DNA of 64,000 nt, from the NCBI RefSeq assembly GCF_000143415.4, contig NW_003314263.1, forward strand, positions 2,972,700-3,036,699, given 5' to 3'. Below are positions 10,300-21,881 of this stretch, one piece after another. Each line of letters starts with the position of its first letter. The stretch's first letter is position 1. Source of the DNA: Selaginella moellendorffii. Lineage: Eukaryota > Streptophyta > Lycopodiopsida > Selaginellales > Selaginellaceae. The notes beneath the pieces were generated by a model, which ran no database searches, had not been told where the DNA came from, and saw only the letters and a list, made by a program, of their open reading frames with translations. A program made the translations under genes and the position numbers.

Positions 10300-11290
10300 G
10301 ACAATGACAATATGTTTTATTATCGATCTTTGAATTTCACAAGACAAATGCCATGCTTTACAAAACTTATCACAACAACCCAACTCTCGGGGACATTGTC
10401 GAAGTGCTTTGCAACTGTTGCTATTGCCGCCTCATCGTCTTTGCCGTCCTCACCATCCTTGCTGTCCTCACCATTGTCACTATTTTTGCCATCACCGCCC
10501 GACTTGCTAGAACTGCCAATGCCAACTGCCAAAGGTTCACCACCAAACTCACCAAAACCGCCAGTGCTAGCCACCAACGGCTCACCACTAAACTCGCCGG
10601 AATTGCCAGCACTAACTGCCAAAACCGTCGTGTTACTGATTCCATGTGTCATAGCGTCTTAGGAAGAGCTTCGAAAAGTGATTTTTTGAATTTTTTTTAA
10701 AATACTCTTCGAACGTTTGAACGCTTACTTAGTTGATTCAGTCAGAGCGCAAGACCCTGAAAATGCTTTCGATCGCGAATGGAAAAAAATCAAGACTTAT
10801 ATAAACAAGAGGTATCAAAAAACAGTTAGGCCATACATTACATTTGAGGATTCCCACGAAGGCCTCAAATGTAATGTGCCACCATCGGGCTCTGGCTTAA
10901 CCATTTTCTAATACTTCTTATTTATGTAAATTTTGACTTTCCCCCACTCGCAATCAAAAATGTATTCAGATCACACACTCCAACCAAATCAACTGAATAA
11001 GCGTTCAAATATTCAAAGAACATTTAAGAAGTTCAAGAAATTACCTTTTGAAGTTTTTCCCAAAGACACTATAACATCTAGAATCGATGACATGATAGTT
11101 TTGGCAGCTAGTGCTAGCAGTTCCAACAAGTCTAGCAGTGAATTGTTGACAGCTGGCATTAACGATTTTGATAAACCTGACAATAAACATTTGGCAACTA
11201 GCGTTAACAGTTCTGGCAAGTCTGAGCGATAATTGTGACAATAGCAACAATGGTGAAAACGGCAAGGAGAACATTTGTCTCCAAGGTGTC
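10300..11290. mobile_element. Foldback-type element 1 (long inverted arms)
   Basis: The arms around 10320-10735 and 11000-11235 are inverted copies. The reverse complement of the left arm (CTGAAT...AAGCGTTCAAA, then a run ending in an ACTT/CCTTTTGAAG stretch) matches the right arm. Both arms carry the same Gly/Ser/Asp-rich reading frame pointing outward: minus from 10652, 110 aa, with repeats like SGEPLVASTGGFGEFGGEPLAVG; plus at about 11095-11232, truncated. The spacer holds a smaller hairpin, ATTACATTTGAGG/CCTCAAATGTAAT (10845-10882). No transposase is seen. The right end abuts the truncated 3' end of DHAD copy 2. Confidence 0.6.
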
Positions 11291-11307
11291 TCCAATATGG
11301 TCATCTT

Positions 11308-13640
11308 GGAAACAAATAGAGCTCGTTTGTGTGAGTACCTGGGCTTCTGGACAAATGTGTCCAACGACAAAACCATGAGAACCTCCTGAAAGTCTCCCAT
11401 CCGTGAGGAGAGCTACTTCCTGGAAAGAAAAGGAGTGAGATTTTCATGGCAAAACATAGAAAACGAACTTTACACACCTTCCCCAAGCCAGCACCCATGA
11501 TCGCACTTGTAGGAGTTAGCATCTCAGGCATTCCCGGACCACCTTTGGGACCTTCTCCCCTGATAACAATCACGGAGCCCTGAGTATTTCACCAATCACC
11601 AGTGATTATCATATCTTGCTTTGGACAGAGAGAACAAAGTATACCTTGAAGCTTTGAGGATTCTCAGACAGCGCTGAAAGCATAGCTTCTTCGCCTTCGA
11701 AAACCCAAGCAGGACCTGGCAAGCAAAAATCTCGTAATTAGTAAAAAGAACAAACAACAAAATGCATTTCCACCTGAAAAGTAAAGACCCTCTTTCCCGG
11801 TGATTTTTGCAACGGAGCCCTCGGGAGCAAGGTTTCCATACAAGATCTGTATGTGGCCAGTCGACTTGATCGGCCGATCTAGAGGATGTATGACATCCTG
11901 TGAAATATTGTGTCAAGGAAACACCAGGCTAAATTTAAGTTACCTGTCCCTCGCTCAGACGGATATATTTTCCGACAAGGTCTTGCCAGTCACTGGACGT
12001 ACCAGAAAAGAGAGAGAAAAAAAGAAGAAAAACATTACTTTGCGCAAGATGACTCCATTTCTTGAAGTTACCAGTGATGCAGTCGCCATTGAGGTAGCCC
12101 TCCTCAAGCAGATACTTCAAAACGCCAGGCGTTCCACCGATCTGTGACATCGCAATATATTGTGAGTCACCACAAAACTGGGAATTACAGACCTTATGCA
12201 AGTCCTCCATTACATACTTCCCGCTGGGTTTAAGATCAGCGATAAACGGAACTTCGTCACTAACTTTCTGAAAGTCGTCCAAGGTCAGTGGTACGTTTAC
12301 TGACCTGCGTAACTAGCGAAACTAGAAAGATCAGATTTTCACTACCTCGCAATTGCGATCAGGTGTAGCACGGCATTTGTCGATCCTCCCAGCGCCATTA
12401 CGACGACCATGGCATTGTGAAGCGACTCTTTCGTGATTATGTCTTTCGGTTTCAAGTCCATCTTCAGCAGCTCCAGCAAGTGTTTTCCCACCAGTCGGCA
12501 TTCTTGTAGCTTCAGAGGGTCTTCAGCTGGAATGGAAGAACTGCATTTACAAAAGAAAAAACAAATAAATAATATCGGAAAACACGTAAAAGACTAAGAG
12601 AGAGACCTGTAAGGAAGGGACATGCCTAAGGCTTCAATGGCGCTGGCCATGGTATTTGCCGTGTACATTCCACCACAAGATCCAGCACCTGGACATGAAT
12701 GTTGCAAAACTTTCAGTCGCTGCTCGTCAGAAATGTGACCACCAACATATTCTCCGTAGCTCTGTACGTTGAGAAAAACAAACCGAGAAGACAACGAAAA
12801 CACAGCATAGGCTTCGTTTACGGGACCACCAAGAGGAAAAAAAAAAACCAGAAATACCTGGAAAGCTGACACTATATCGTACGTATGCCCGTTCACGATT
12901 CCTGGCTGAACCAACACTTTCAGCAAGCGCGAACAAAAGAAACCAAAACGATAAGAGAAAGCTTACTTTGATAGTTCCTCCGTAAACCATAATACTTGGT
13001 CGATTCAGCCTTCCCATCGCAATGAGAGTTCCTGGCATCGAAAAGAACAAAAAAAGAATAACAGAAGGAAAAAAAAAGAGAGGAGAAGTTAGAGCTTAGC
13101 TCGATCACCTACATTCTTATCGCAGCCTGGAATGGAGACATTTACATCGTACCACTGTCCACCCATGACGGTCTCGATGCTATCAGCTATCACATCCCGC
13201 GACTGCAAGCTATAGCACATCCCCTCGGTGCCCATCGATATGGCATCGCTCACCCCCACGGTGTTGAATCGAAATCCCACCATCCCAGCCTCGCGCACGC
13301 CCTCCTTGACAGCCTCGAAGAGCTTGAGCAAATGCATATTGCAAGTGTTGCCCTCGTACCACACCGAGGAGATCCCGACCTGCGCCTTGGCCATGTCCTC
13401 GTCGCGCAGCCCCACGCCATAGAGCACGGCCTGCGACGCGCCCTGGGATTTGGGCTGCGTCACGCGGCTGCTGTAGCGATTCAACATGATCGCGTGCTCG
13501 CCGGCGCCCTGCTGCCGCGATGGAGCGGCGATCTCTGTGGGGGAGGAGCTCACCGATGCCCTGGCGATGGAGGACGGCGCCGCATTCTTGCGAGGGATTG
13601 GCCGCGCCGGGCCGAGAGCGCTCCCCAGTAGCTGTGCCAT
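11308..13640 (-). pseudogene. DHAD copy 2, 3'-truncated and frameshifted
   Basis: Near-identical to 3937-6319: exon 1 (13640-13113) through exon 12 are present with the same splice sites. Exons 13 and 14 are missing; homology ends just beyond exon 12, where foldback element 1 begins. In exon 8 a 10-nt deletion (around 11955-11975) shifts the frame and gives a stop within a few codons (..ENISV then TGA). Other changes are mostly silent or conservative (for example ACGGSG-type Ala to Ser in exon 4), so inactivation seems recent. Confidence 0.88.
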
Positions 13641-14192
13641 TTTCTCCCCAGGATTTAGGGTTTTGGACCCTTTAGGGTTTATCTCTCGTAACCCTTTAAG
13701 AAATAATATGTCATTAGTAATTAATTATACGTATAATAATTACAGTTATTATTAGTTAATTAAAATTATATTTAAATTTATATCATGACAACTGTGTATG
13801 AATGACATGATCGATCAAAACGTCCAGCTCCAGGTAATTCTTTCCTCCTACTTTCTTTTCAAAAGAAAAAGGTGGCGAACATTCCAAACTTTCTCCATGT
13901 CCTTCGTACTTGGGTACTGTATGGTCGGCAACTGCATTGACTAAGTTTTTCCATATTGATATACGGCAGCGATGACGTGGTCTTCTGGAACGCGTCTAAC
14001 AGACAAGACAAGCTTTTGAAAGCCGCGACGATCTATAACTCTAAAGCGATGAATCCAAAAGAAACCTTTTGACCAAAGGAGAAGTCTAGCAATCTAGCTC
14101 ACACTCCAGGCTTCTTACATTGGAAAAGTGTGCAAATAAATACACAATCACAGCGTGTATAGAACGCTCTCTTTACTTCTCCTTGCTTTGCA

Positions 14193-14887
14193 ATGGGGAG
14201 GCCTCCTCGCCGGAACAAAGAGGGACTCACGAAAGGCCCCTGGCAGCCCGAGGAAGACGAGAAGCTCGTCGCTTACATTCGGAAACACGGTCACGAGAAT
14301 TGGAGAGCGCTACCGGAGAAAGCAGGTGAATCGATTTCTCACGTCTTCGTCTCATAGTTTCTCTTGGATCTTGCGAGCAGGACTTAATCGCTGCGGCAAG
14401 AGTTGCAGGCTGCGATGGACGAATTATCTCCGGCCGGATATAAAACGAGGCGGGATCACAGCCCAAGAAGAGGTTCTCATCATCTGGCTGCATTCAATCC
14501 TGGGTAACCGGTAAGAGTTTGTAGAGTTTTACCTCTAAGTTCTTGCGTTTCTCACTTTTCAGGTGGTCCGTGATCGCATCGCACATTCCTGGACGAACTG
14601 ACAACGAGATTAAAAACCACTGGAACACACACCTCAAGAAGCAATTGTTACAGATGGGGATTGATCCATTGACTCACAGATCCTGTGGTTCTGTTCTTCC
14701 TGATGGCAGCTATTTCCACCTCGACGCTCGCTTCAATCCTGAGGATTTATCAGGTTACCAGGTGCGTCACCTTTCAGCAATGGATGGATCTTTTTCATCG
14801 TCCGAGAGAGGAGGTACTAAACGAATGTTAGAAACGATGGAATCCAGCGAGTTTTGGACGACCATTTTAAAAGCTGTTGGAATGTGA
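14193..14887 (+). CDS. R2R3-MYB transcription factor, copy 2
   Basis: Exons 14193-14325, 14381-14510 and 14563-14887 have the same lengths, phases and splice sites as copy 1 and give 195 aa with no disabling change seen. It starts [17 protein letters not shown], the canonical plant MYB start. The two MYBs are nearly identical, with the same upstream region. Both R2 and R3 repeats and the [13 protein letters not shown] tail are kept. Its conservation contrasts with the broken DHAD, unrecognised gene and PUX1 beside it in the same tandem unit. Confidence 0.92.
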
Positions 14888-14973
14888 CACTGTATTCTCG
14901 GAATGATCTGACCTTCTAAAGAAGAAATAAGAAGCGTCAGTAATCATACGAATAAAACTCGCTTACCATCGTG

Positions 14974-16140
14974 CTACTTCCAGTTGAGAACAAATGCATA
15001 CACCGGTGTTTGCCTCCTCCAAGCTTTACCACTGTAATCTCTCCGGGCTAGATCTTGTAAGAAACGTCTCAAGCGGTTCTCGGCACGGATACATTTCGTT
15101 GATTGATGCTCCCACAGCGGATCCTTCATTGGAAGCTTGTCTCTCATGGAAATCCTTCCCTTGAGATTCTCTATAAGCCACCAGAGCTCCTGAAACACGA
15201 AAGAAACGTATTTAGACTTTATCACAAAGACAAACTCACCTCTCTGTCAAACATCTCGTATGGTAAACAATGGATGTCATTCTGAATGTTCAAGCTCATT
15301 CTAACCAAATTCAACTCCTACTACTACCTACTTGGTTCTCATGTAAACTATATATAAAACCACTATCAAGATTATATAGTTCTTCCTCTCTCTCAACAAT
15401 AGTGGCAACTACTACAGTAAGTTGGATAAGCTCATGGTGCATTCTTCCATCTAAGAAAAATCATACCAGGCTTTCAAAAAGGTGATGCGTACCTCCTTGT
15501 CTCTAATTCCTCCAATCCTGTTGATAGCGGGGTCTTCGCGTTGCAGACTGTGCAAAATATACTCCACCAGCTACATTTACATAAGAACATCTATCATCCA
15601 TCGCAAGAAAGAACGAGCTCTCACCCAAGTAGTCGTAGAGTCTTTGCTTTCCAACTAAAATTCCATCTTCTGGAAGAAGGAACAAAACGACCATTTTTTT
15701 AGATAGATTGTGACGATCGAAGGGAGAAAAACTACCTGGAGCGTCTTTACAGAATCATGGCATTCGTCCGGTAAGCATCCCCATCTGCGAAACAAAGAAC
15801 GAAAAAGAAAGGGAAAAACAGAAGAAAAAATGGAACCAAAGAACCAGGAAAAAAACATGGAAGGGAACAAAGAACAAGAAAAATCAGTCGTTTTGGATAG
15901 CCATATGCAAAGACCAACCTCTTCTTGAGCAGCGATTTGCATTTCCTAGTCGGCTCGAAATCCTCCTCAATGTCCCAATCATCCAGCGGCTTCTTTGGTG
16001 CCAATGGCGGCTTCACGGGAATCCCGGCCCCAATCTTCGGCCGCTTGAATCTCTCGAGCAGCGCGGCATACCTCCAATCCAATCCGTCAATGCGCTTCTC
16101 CAATCCACTCGTGGATCGTCCGCGATCATAAACCCTAGAA
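14974..16140 (-). pseudogene. Copy 2 of unrecognised gene
   Basis: It parallels 7662-8800 and matches the intact gene at 27323-28555. The N-terminal exon is better kept here (LERFKRPKIGAGIPVKPPLAPKK, then DEPTRKCKSLLKKR-like sequence), and the last exon ends TPVYAFVLNWK and TAG at 14976-14974. A 16-nt deletion just after the ATG (16133-16120) shifts the reading frame. Part of the exon carrying NASPSVVEYVLHSL is lost. The region replacing the penultimate exon (15290-15380) is unrelated AT-rich sequence. Confidence 0.75.
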
Positions 16141-16149
16141 ATAATTTTC

Positions 16150-16855
16150 CCCCCACCCTAGCGCGGGAAAATCACTTGGAGATGTCTTTCAATCCAGCTT
16201 CTCACTGCCGCCTGTAAGAGAGAATTTTCAGGATTGGAGAGTTCGATCACAAGGTACAAACCAGCGATTGCTGCCAGGCGCCGAGAATGCGCTTCCGTGA
16301 TCGCCATAAAGACCTTATTAGGGTTCTTCCAAGAATTCTCACGTGTGTTCGCCCCGATTCAGCACGCGACTGGCAAAGGCGAGAGAAGTCCTTTCCGAGT
16401 TTTCGATTCTGATGGGTATGATTCTGATGGGGCAGAGGAGGCCGAGAGCGATGAATTCTACGAGCTAACTCCGGAAGGTTATGCTCGATTGGTGTCCAAG
16501 AAAAGAGAAGGTCGGCAGGTTCGATCGTGTTGGTTTCTTCCATATGATCTTTCACTCAAAGTTTCCTTTTTTTTGTTTTCCTTCCAGAGAGATTCTTGAA
16601 GACAGCAAAAAGCCGTGACGCTGAGGCAGCAGCTCGTAGATCCAAGTTTTCTAAGGTAATGAAATTGTCACTCCATGGATCGTCCGACTTACATTCTTTT
16701 CTCCTCGCTCGTGTCCAGTTCCTGGATAGCATCATCGTTGAGGCCGATTTTCGTCCTCTAGATCTGGTTGTGGAGCTTGTTACAATGCTGGAAAAATTGC
16801 TACTAAAGCCAGAGATCTGTGTAAGTTCTCCTTCAAAAACTCTTTTTTTTTTGTT
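16150..16855 (+). pseudogene. PUX1-like copy B, 5' inverted and 3' truncated
   Basis: The same structure as copy A: 16150-16350 holds exon 1 and intron 1 in inverted orientation, followed by exons 2-4 in forward orientation. Extra losses are FVNPAALE before APIQHATGKG and the exon 4 acceptor with its first residues (16705-16712). The sharing of the inversion shows that it predates the 7.3-kb tandem duplication. Confidence 0.8.
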
Positions 16856-16857
16856 CT

Positions 16858-17545
16858 AGTTCGCAGATGGTCTTCTGGATCTCATTGCTCTCCGGGACTC
16901 AAGTTCATTGGCCTGCTTACGAGCATACAGCGGTGGAATGCAAGTATCCCATGTATGTCTCACTCGAAGCTTTGTTTGATCTTTGATGCATATATCGGTG
17001 CAAGTGTTCCTAGTGGAAGAGTGTTCCAAGGAGGATACATTGACGTTGATGGTGATGTAATCGATCATGAAGGAACTGTCAACGTGAGTTCATTTTCGTT
17101 TTTTTTGTTCATGCTAGCTGCAAATGCTATCAGCAACCAACATTATCAACATGTATGCCTGAATTATCAACAGGCATATGATCAGTGTACACAGATGTTT
17201 TTGGTTCTCCTGGTGCGAATTTGTTGTTTAACATACTTCTGACGAGCAGCGACTGAAAATTTGCAGCATTCATGTCCAGGTCCTGAGCTTGCGGTGGAAT
17301 ATACATGGCTGGCCAGTGCCAGTGAAGCCTGGGTCCTTCAGTCTCTGTCTCTTCTCGATAGATCTTGTCCATTCCAAAGCACTTGACGGAGTTGCTAGTC
17401 TCTTGACATGCCATTGTCCTCGTAATGGGACTGGGTTTGATCTGCCAGTGACGATTCCCTACCATTGTGTTGCTTGCCTTTGCCCAGAGCTCACTCTCAT
17501 TGTCCTGGTCTTCACCTTTTGTGTTATTCGATTTTAGAAAGCTGC
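16858..17545 (+). pseudogene. Chimeric module 2: LCB kinase C-terminus plus DHAD exons 4-5
   Basis: Tandem partner of module 1. Here the frame ADGLLDLIALRDSSSLACL continues through CGA into RAYSGGMQVSHV, which resembles the plant LCB kinase stretch (..SDGTHVKSP..). It then continues after a putative 54-nt intron into SVPSGRVFQGGYIDVDGDVI. Diverged DHAD exon 4 and exon 5 sequences follow at about 17265-17480. Confidence 0.65.
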
Positions 17546-17639
17546 GACATTTCATTGGAAAAGTTTTTGTTGCCCAGAAATGTTTGGTAGTTTGGCAACG
17601 TCTGTGTTATCTGTTTTTGCACTGGCCAAGCATCTAGAC

Positions 17640-18593
17640 ATTCTTGAAATGCTTTGCAGCTGTTATTATTAACACCTCATTGTTCTTGCCGTTTTCACCA
17701 TCCTTGTTGTTTTCGCTATTTTTGGCATCACCCCCCAATTTGCCAGAACCACTAACACTAACCGCCAAAGGCTCACTGCCAGACTTATTAAAACTGCTAA
17801 TGCCAGTAGTTAATGGCTCACCGTTATACTTGCTGGAACTGTTAGCACCAACTACCAAAATTGTCATCCAGGCACCACAATGTCTTTGGGAAGAGCCTCA
17901 AAAGATGATTTTTTAAACTTCTTTTTAAATGATCTTCGAATGTCTGAACACTTACTCAGTTGATTCAGCCGGAGCATGTAATCCCAAAAATACTGTTGAT
18001 CGTGAATGGGGAAAAATCAAAATTAATATGAACAGAAGGTACCGAAAGATGGTCGAGCTAAAGCCCTATAATGGCCTTATGCATTACATTCGAGGATTTC
18101 CACAAAGGCCTCAAATGTAATACACCACCATCAGGTTCTGGCTCAATTTATTTTCCGGTACCTCATATTCACGTAAATTTTGACTTTCCCTCACTCACAA
18201 TCAAGAATATATTCGAGATCACACACTTTGACTAAATTGACTGAATAAGTATTTAGACGTTCGAAGAGCATTTAAGAAGAAGTTTAAGAAATCACCTTTC
18301 AAAGATCTTCCCAAGGACGTTATGGCACATGAAATCGGTGATATGACGATTTTAGCAGCTGGAGCTGGCGGTTCGGACGAGTGTAGCGATGAGCTATTAG
18401 CGGCTGGCACTGGCGATTTCAATGAATTTGGCGGTGAGCCTTTGGCAGCTGGTATTGGCAGTTCTGGCAAATCAAGCAGTGATGGCAAAGATAGCGATAA
18501 TAATGAAGACAACAAGGATAGTGAGGATGGTGGGGATAATGAAGCAGCAATAACAATAGTTGCAAAGCACTTCGAGAATGTTCCTAAGGGCTA
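17640..18593. mobile_element. Foldback-type element 2 (long inverted arms)
   Basis: The left arm (17640-17960) and right arm (18230-18593) are inverted relative to each other. Both encode the outward-facing low-complexity protein: left minus from 17867; right plus from 18322, 90 aa, ending AAITIVAKHFENVPKG. The same internal hairpin as in element 1 is present at 18084-18122. The arms are well diverged from each other, so it is old. Confidence 0.6.
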
Positions 18594-18717
18594 GAATTGT
18601 TATATGATTAAAAACAAAACAATAAATCTAGAAAGCAAAAAACAAAGAAATGGGAAACAAAGAACAAAGAGTAAAAAAAAAAAAACCTTGTTTACGGCAA
18701 CAAAGTCGTCATTCTTC

Positions 18718-18790
18718 AGCTGCTCCAGGAATGCAACCAACTCACATCCTTCCATTGCTCCAGGAATGCAACCAGCTCACATCCTCCCAT
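18718..18790 (+). repeat. 35-bp direct repeat, two copies
   Basis: TGCTCCAGGAATGCAACCA followed by (A/G)CTCACATCC(T)TCCATT occurs twice in tandem. The surrounding 18600-19000 contains no gene I can recognise. Confidence 0.7.
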
Positions 18791-19009
18791 TGCCTAACAT
18801 GGTCGCTAGTGGGAAAAAAGTGCTTTGCCTTAGAGAGGGCTGCATCAGGACATCACACACACAAACGAAATCATTGGAGCACAAAACCAATGGAGAAGAT
18901 AGAATAGAATCTACAAGAGCTTCTACATGCTGCCCCATAATAACACTCACTACCCTAGAAACAAGCAAAGAGACCGAGCGAACGGGGCGAAGTTGTTTAT
19001 AATTAATGC

Positions 19010-19115
19010 ATGCCACCGCCACGCGGCGCGGCGTCGAGTGGTAGACGTTGCGGTGCGGCGTCGCATGGCCCGGTGCGGTGCGGTGCGGTGCGGCGCCGCG
19101 CCAAACTTGCGCATG
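19010..19115. repeat. GC-rich low-complexity tract with (CGGTG)n
   Basis: A CG-dense stretch with CGGTG repeated four times near 19072-19095, flanked by GGCGCCGCGCC-type palindromes. It is unlike the surrounding composition. At 19205-19250 a T-arm-like TTCGAACCAGCG appears in minus orientation without the rest of a tRNA. Confidence 0.55.
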
Positions 19116-19409
19116 ATTACCGCCGCGCCAGGCGGCCACGCGGAGGGTTCGCTTACCCCCGCGTGGCGTGGTATGCCAGGCATGCTCGCGTGCCAAAATC
19201 CGCATCATTTCCGAGTAAAGAGTGGCCGGATTCGAACCAGCGATTTACCACCGCATTAAAACGTCTCTAGTTCAAATCCACAGCGTTCCACGAGTTGCCT
19301 TGACAGGCTGGCGCTGTCCACGTGCCGCTAGCTGGCGTATCCTAGCTCGTCCTCGGCCACGCCGAGATCAATCAGTCGCTTCTCAATGTCAAGAGCCCAT
19401 GGCGATTGG

Positions 19410-20009
19410 ATCCTCAACCTTGAAATCACTCAACATGAATTTCCAGCAGAAACATGACTGGAATCGAATGCCTCGGACCCCGTCGTTTTTCTGGTCGGTG
19501 CCAGTGAAAGTTTCGAGCACTTCGCTCGCATCACTTCCCCCAGTGTCTTCCAAACTCCCGCGAGAAATCCACACTGGCCTCTTCTCCTCCCCCTCCGTCT
19601 CGACCGATTCGTGATTCTTTTCCCCCGCTACACTGCCCCGGACGTTTCCACCTCCATCTTCCATACTGTCTCGAGAAGCCAGCGCGTCCGGGTCGTCCAG
19701 AGCAGTGCTCTCGCTTTGATTCTACCCGAAATAGAAGAAATGAGAATTCTCCAAGCTCGATCAATCGATCGATTGACGTACCTTGCTGTTCGCCCTGACG
19801 CAACTCGTTCCAGCACCGACCCAGCGCATCCAGAGCGATGGCGCCACAAGTCGCGAGCAGCAGCGCCCACAGAAAACCCTCTCGCATCCTAGCCCCGATC
19901 TCAGTTTCGCTCCACTCGATCCAATCCCGAATGCGCTCGCTTGTCGGTTGCCAGAGATAGCGAGGAATTTGACTGCCTGAACCAAACGAACAATGGAGCT
20001 AAGATCCAT
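19410..20009 (-). pseudogene. Decayed copy of hypothetical gene at 1-622
   Basis: Matches 40-620 with many short deletions. The hydrophobic frame MREGFLWALLLATCGAIALDALGRCWNELRQGEQQ is open in this copy up to the donor at about 19780. The acidic exon runs 19730-19440 (QSESTALDDPDALASRDSMEDGGG...). The two do not join in frame with the splice sites used for the left-hand gene. Confidence 0.55.
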
Positions 20010-20059
20010 CTATAAAGCTCTAGAATCTATCCTCCAAGTTCTAGCTGAGAGCTTGAGAA

Positions 20060-20401
20060 AAGTTTGAGAAAATGCTAGCGAGGAAGAGATTGAAAGGAAG
20101 ACTATCTGAGAGAGATATCACTCTATCGAGCAAGCTATCAAAGACGAAAGGAATCGAAACATACCATGCAATGAAGAAAATCTTGCTCTTTTGGCACGAT
20201 CCTCTGTCACGAAATCGAAATCAAAGACAGCATACCGGCGATAGCTCTCTGGCAAGCACGCTGCAAAATCATCGTAGCTCTCGGCAGCTTCTCCACCACG
20301 ACCTCGTTGGTGGCATCATCGATCTTGAAGATCTGGAGCTCCAGGAATTTGTTCTTGCACTCGCCACTCACGGCCATTCCAAAGCCTGCATTTCCCCTCA
20401 A
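20060..20401 (-). pseudogene. Decayed ADF copy, exon 3 lost
   Basis: [20 protein letters not shown] is followed by a deletion that removes QRKKAYRYL, then [15 protein letters not shown], another deletion over the TGAPAES region, and frameshifted exon 2 sequence. The intron landmark GCTTGAGAAAAGTTTGAG is at 20052. No sequence matching exon 3 is present before the hypothetical copy begins. Confidence 0.85.
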
Positions 20402-20629
20402 GAACGCGAAATCCAGTTAAGAATACCACGATATTTCGCGAGATCCACACCATACCAGGCCAGCGCTGAGCGATCGCCTCCACAAAAATGCTCAGACCAA
20501 GCTGCGATTTCTTATTCCGGGAAACCGGCCCCGGATTTCGATGCGCTTCGCGAAAGCCCACGAAGCGATCGAATATTCGTACTCATTAAAGTGATCAAAA
20601 CTTTTCCAGTTTACTTTAGACACTTTTAT

Positions 20630-20697
20630 TTCACTGAGATTTGAACCCAGCACCTTTTCTTACTAAATGGGTGCTATAACCAAAAGAGCTATGAAGG
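20630..20697 (-). pseudogene. tRNA-like sequence (tRNA-Thr AGU-like), probably degenerate
   Basis: On the minus strand: TAGCTC...GGTTATAGC (D arm), CCCATTTAGTAAG with a central AGT that could be a Thr anticodon, and a T arm GGTTCAAATC. The anticodon stem (CCCAT/AAGAAA) pairs poorly, and only TTCA/TGAA can be seen for the acceptor stem. This suggests a decayed tRNA or tRNA-derived repeat. The copy at 1905-1957 lacks the anticodon part. Confidence 0.5.
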
Positions 20698-20929
20698 TTA
20701 TATTGAATGTTCGTAAAATTTCAAAAGCTTTCAATTAATTGCAGAAATCCATTTTTTCTTTCAAAGTGAATTGTCTAAAATTCATTATTAACATATATTT
20801 TATTAAAATAGACATGCATCAAACTGTCCAGAAGGTGTTAGTTAATTATTCATATAATTTAAACTGTCATTAAGTGAAGTATTGACTGATTTAATGACGG
20901 ATTAAAGGAAATTTAAACTATACCTAATT

Positions 20930-21672
20930 GAAAGCTCTTGCTCTACGAATCCATTTCTTTCTGCACATGTAGCAAAACTCGCATCTGCAAGAAAGTTTTT
21001 TGACTCAGAGAAAAAGAAAACATTCACATAGTTGCATTTAATGTGTTCGCATCCACTGTCACGCTCGATAATCCGTCCCATCTCTCATACTGGCGCCTCT
21101 TTGCCAGCGTTTTCAGCAACCACGCAGAGCTGAAACGTGTGGCACGACATGTGCACGTGCCATGACTGTAACACGTCATACAAGCCCCTGCCGACGCGGA
21201 TGCCGAGCTGGAAGATGACGTGGACTCGGACACCTCCAGCTCATTATCTCGGAGCAGTCCTTGTACGGACAGTACACTTTATACTCCGTCCGGGATGCTC
21301 AAGTCCTTGACGCGCTTGGCCAGCATTTCCAAGGTCTTCTCGGACAGCAAACGCCCACACTCTTCGTCGCTGAAACTCACTGCGCAGTTCACCGCCGGGC
21401 ACCGGATATTCACCTCACCCTGCGTCACTTTCACCGCGGCGTGCCGCTCCACGAACCGGTGGTCACACCCCGACAACGTGACCATCTCGCTGGGAAACCC
21501 GGCGCAGATGGTACACACCTCGGTGACGTACGAACGGCATATTCTATCCCACGTGTTACGCATATTCCCCACCCTCCATGGTCCAGCTGGCGCAATCGAC
21601 GGCTCTCCAGCTCCGCCAGCCGCCGGTCGGCCTAGTGCAAGCGGCGACGTCGGAATCTACCGATTCCATCCT
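20930..21672 (-). pseudogene. Decayed RBR E3 ligase copy
   Basis: Recognisable blocks in gene order include VTEVCTIC, MVTLSGCDHRF, VKVTQGEVNIRCPAVNCAVS, LLSEKTLEMLAKRVKDLSI and the RING2 end. They are separated by numerous 5-40 nt deletions relative to 2170-3325. For example, the RING1 Cys-rich CVHC is lost by a 12-nt deletion near 21450, and the whole coiled-coil N-terminus is nearly gone. Confidence 0.88.
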
Positions 21673-21726
21673 TGATTCCATGCCAAAAGCGAGCTGAGAA
21701 AAAAAACCTCACTTCCAAAAGGAGTT

Positions 21727-21792
21727 TCCGAGGAATCGAAACAGCGACCTAAGGATGTCTGGAACACGTCTTCCAACTGAGCTAAAGTCGGA
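21727..21792 (-). pseudogene. tRNA-Tyr pseudogene
   Basis: Homologous to 3440-3522. It keeps part of the T arm (GATTCC-side sequence with GCTGTTTCGATTCC), GACATCCTTAGGTCGC and the D-arm side, but the anticodon stem-loop is deleted and the acceptor stem no longer pairs. Confidence 0.85.
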
Positions 21793-21881
21793 GTGCTGAA
21801 CAAAAATACTGGAAAAACTTTACCGCCAAATACTGGAAAAACTAAAACTTCTCTATAAAAACTTGGTCTCACAGAAAATTT

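Noticed and set aside
11308-13640. DHAD copy 2 as a functional second enzyme
   Set aside because: Exons 13-14 are missing and exon 8 is frameshifted into a stop.
19205-19260. A tRNA gene on the minus strand
   Set aside because: Only a T-arm-like piece (GGTTCGAATCC) is present; no D arm, anticodon loop or acceptor pairing.
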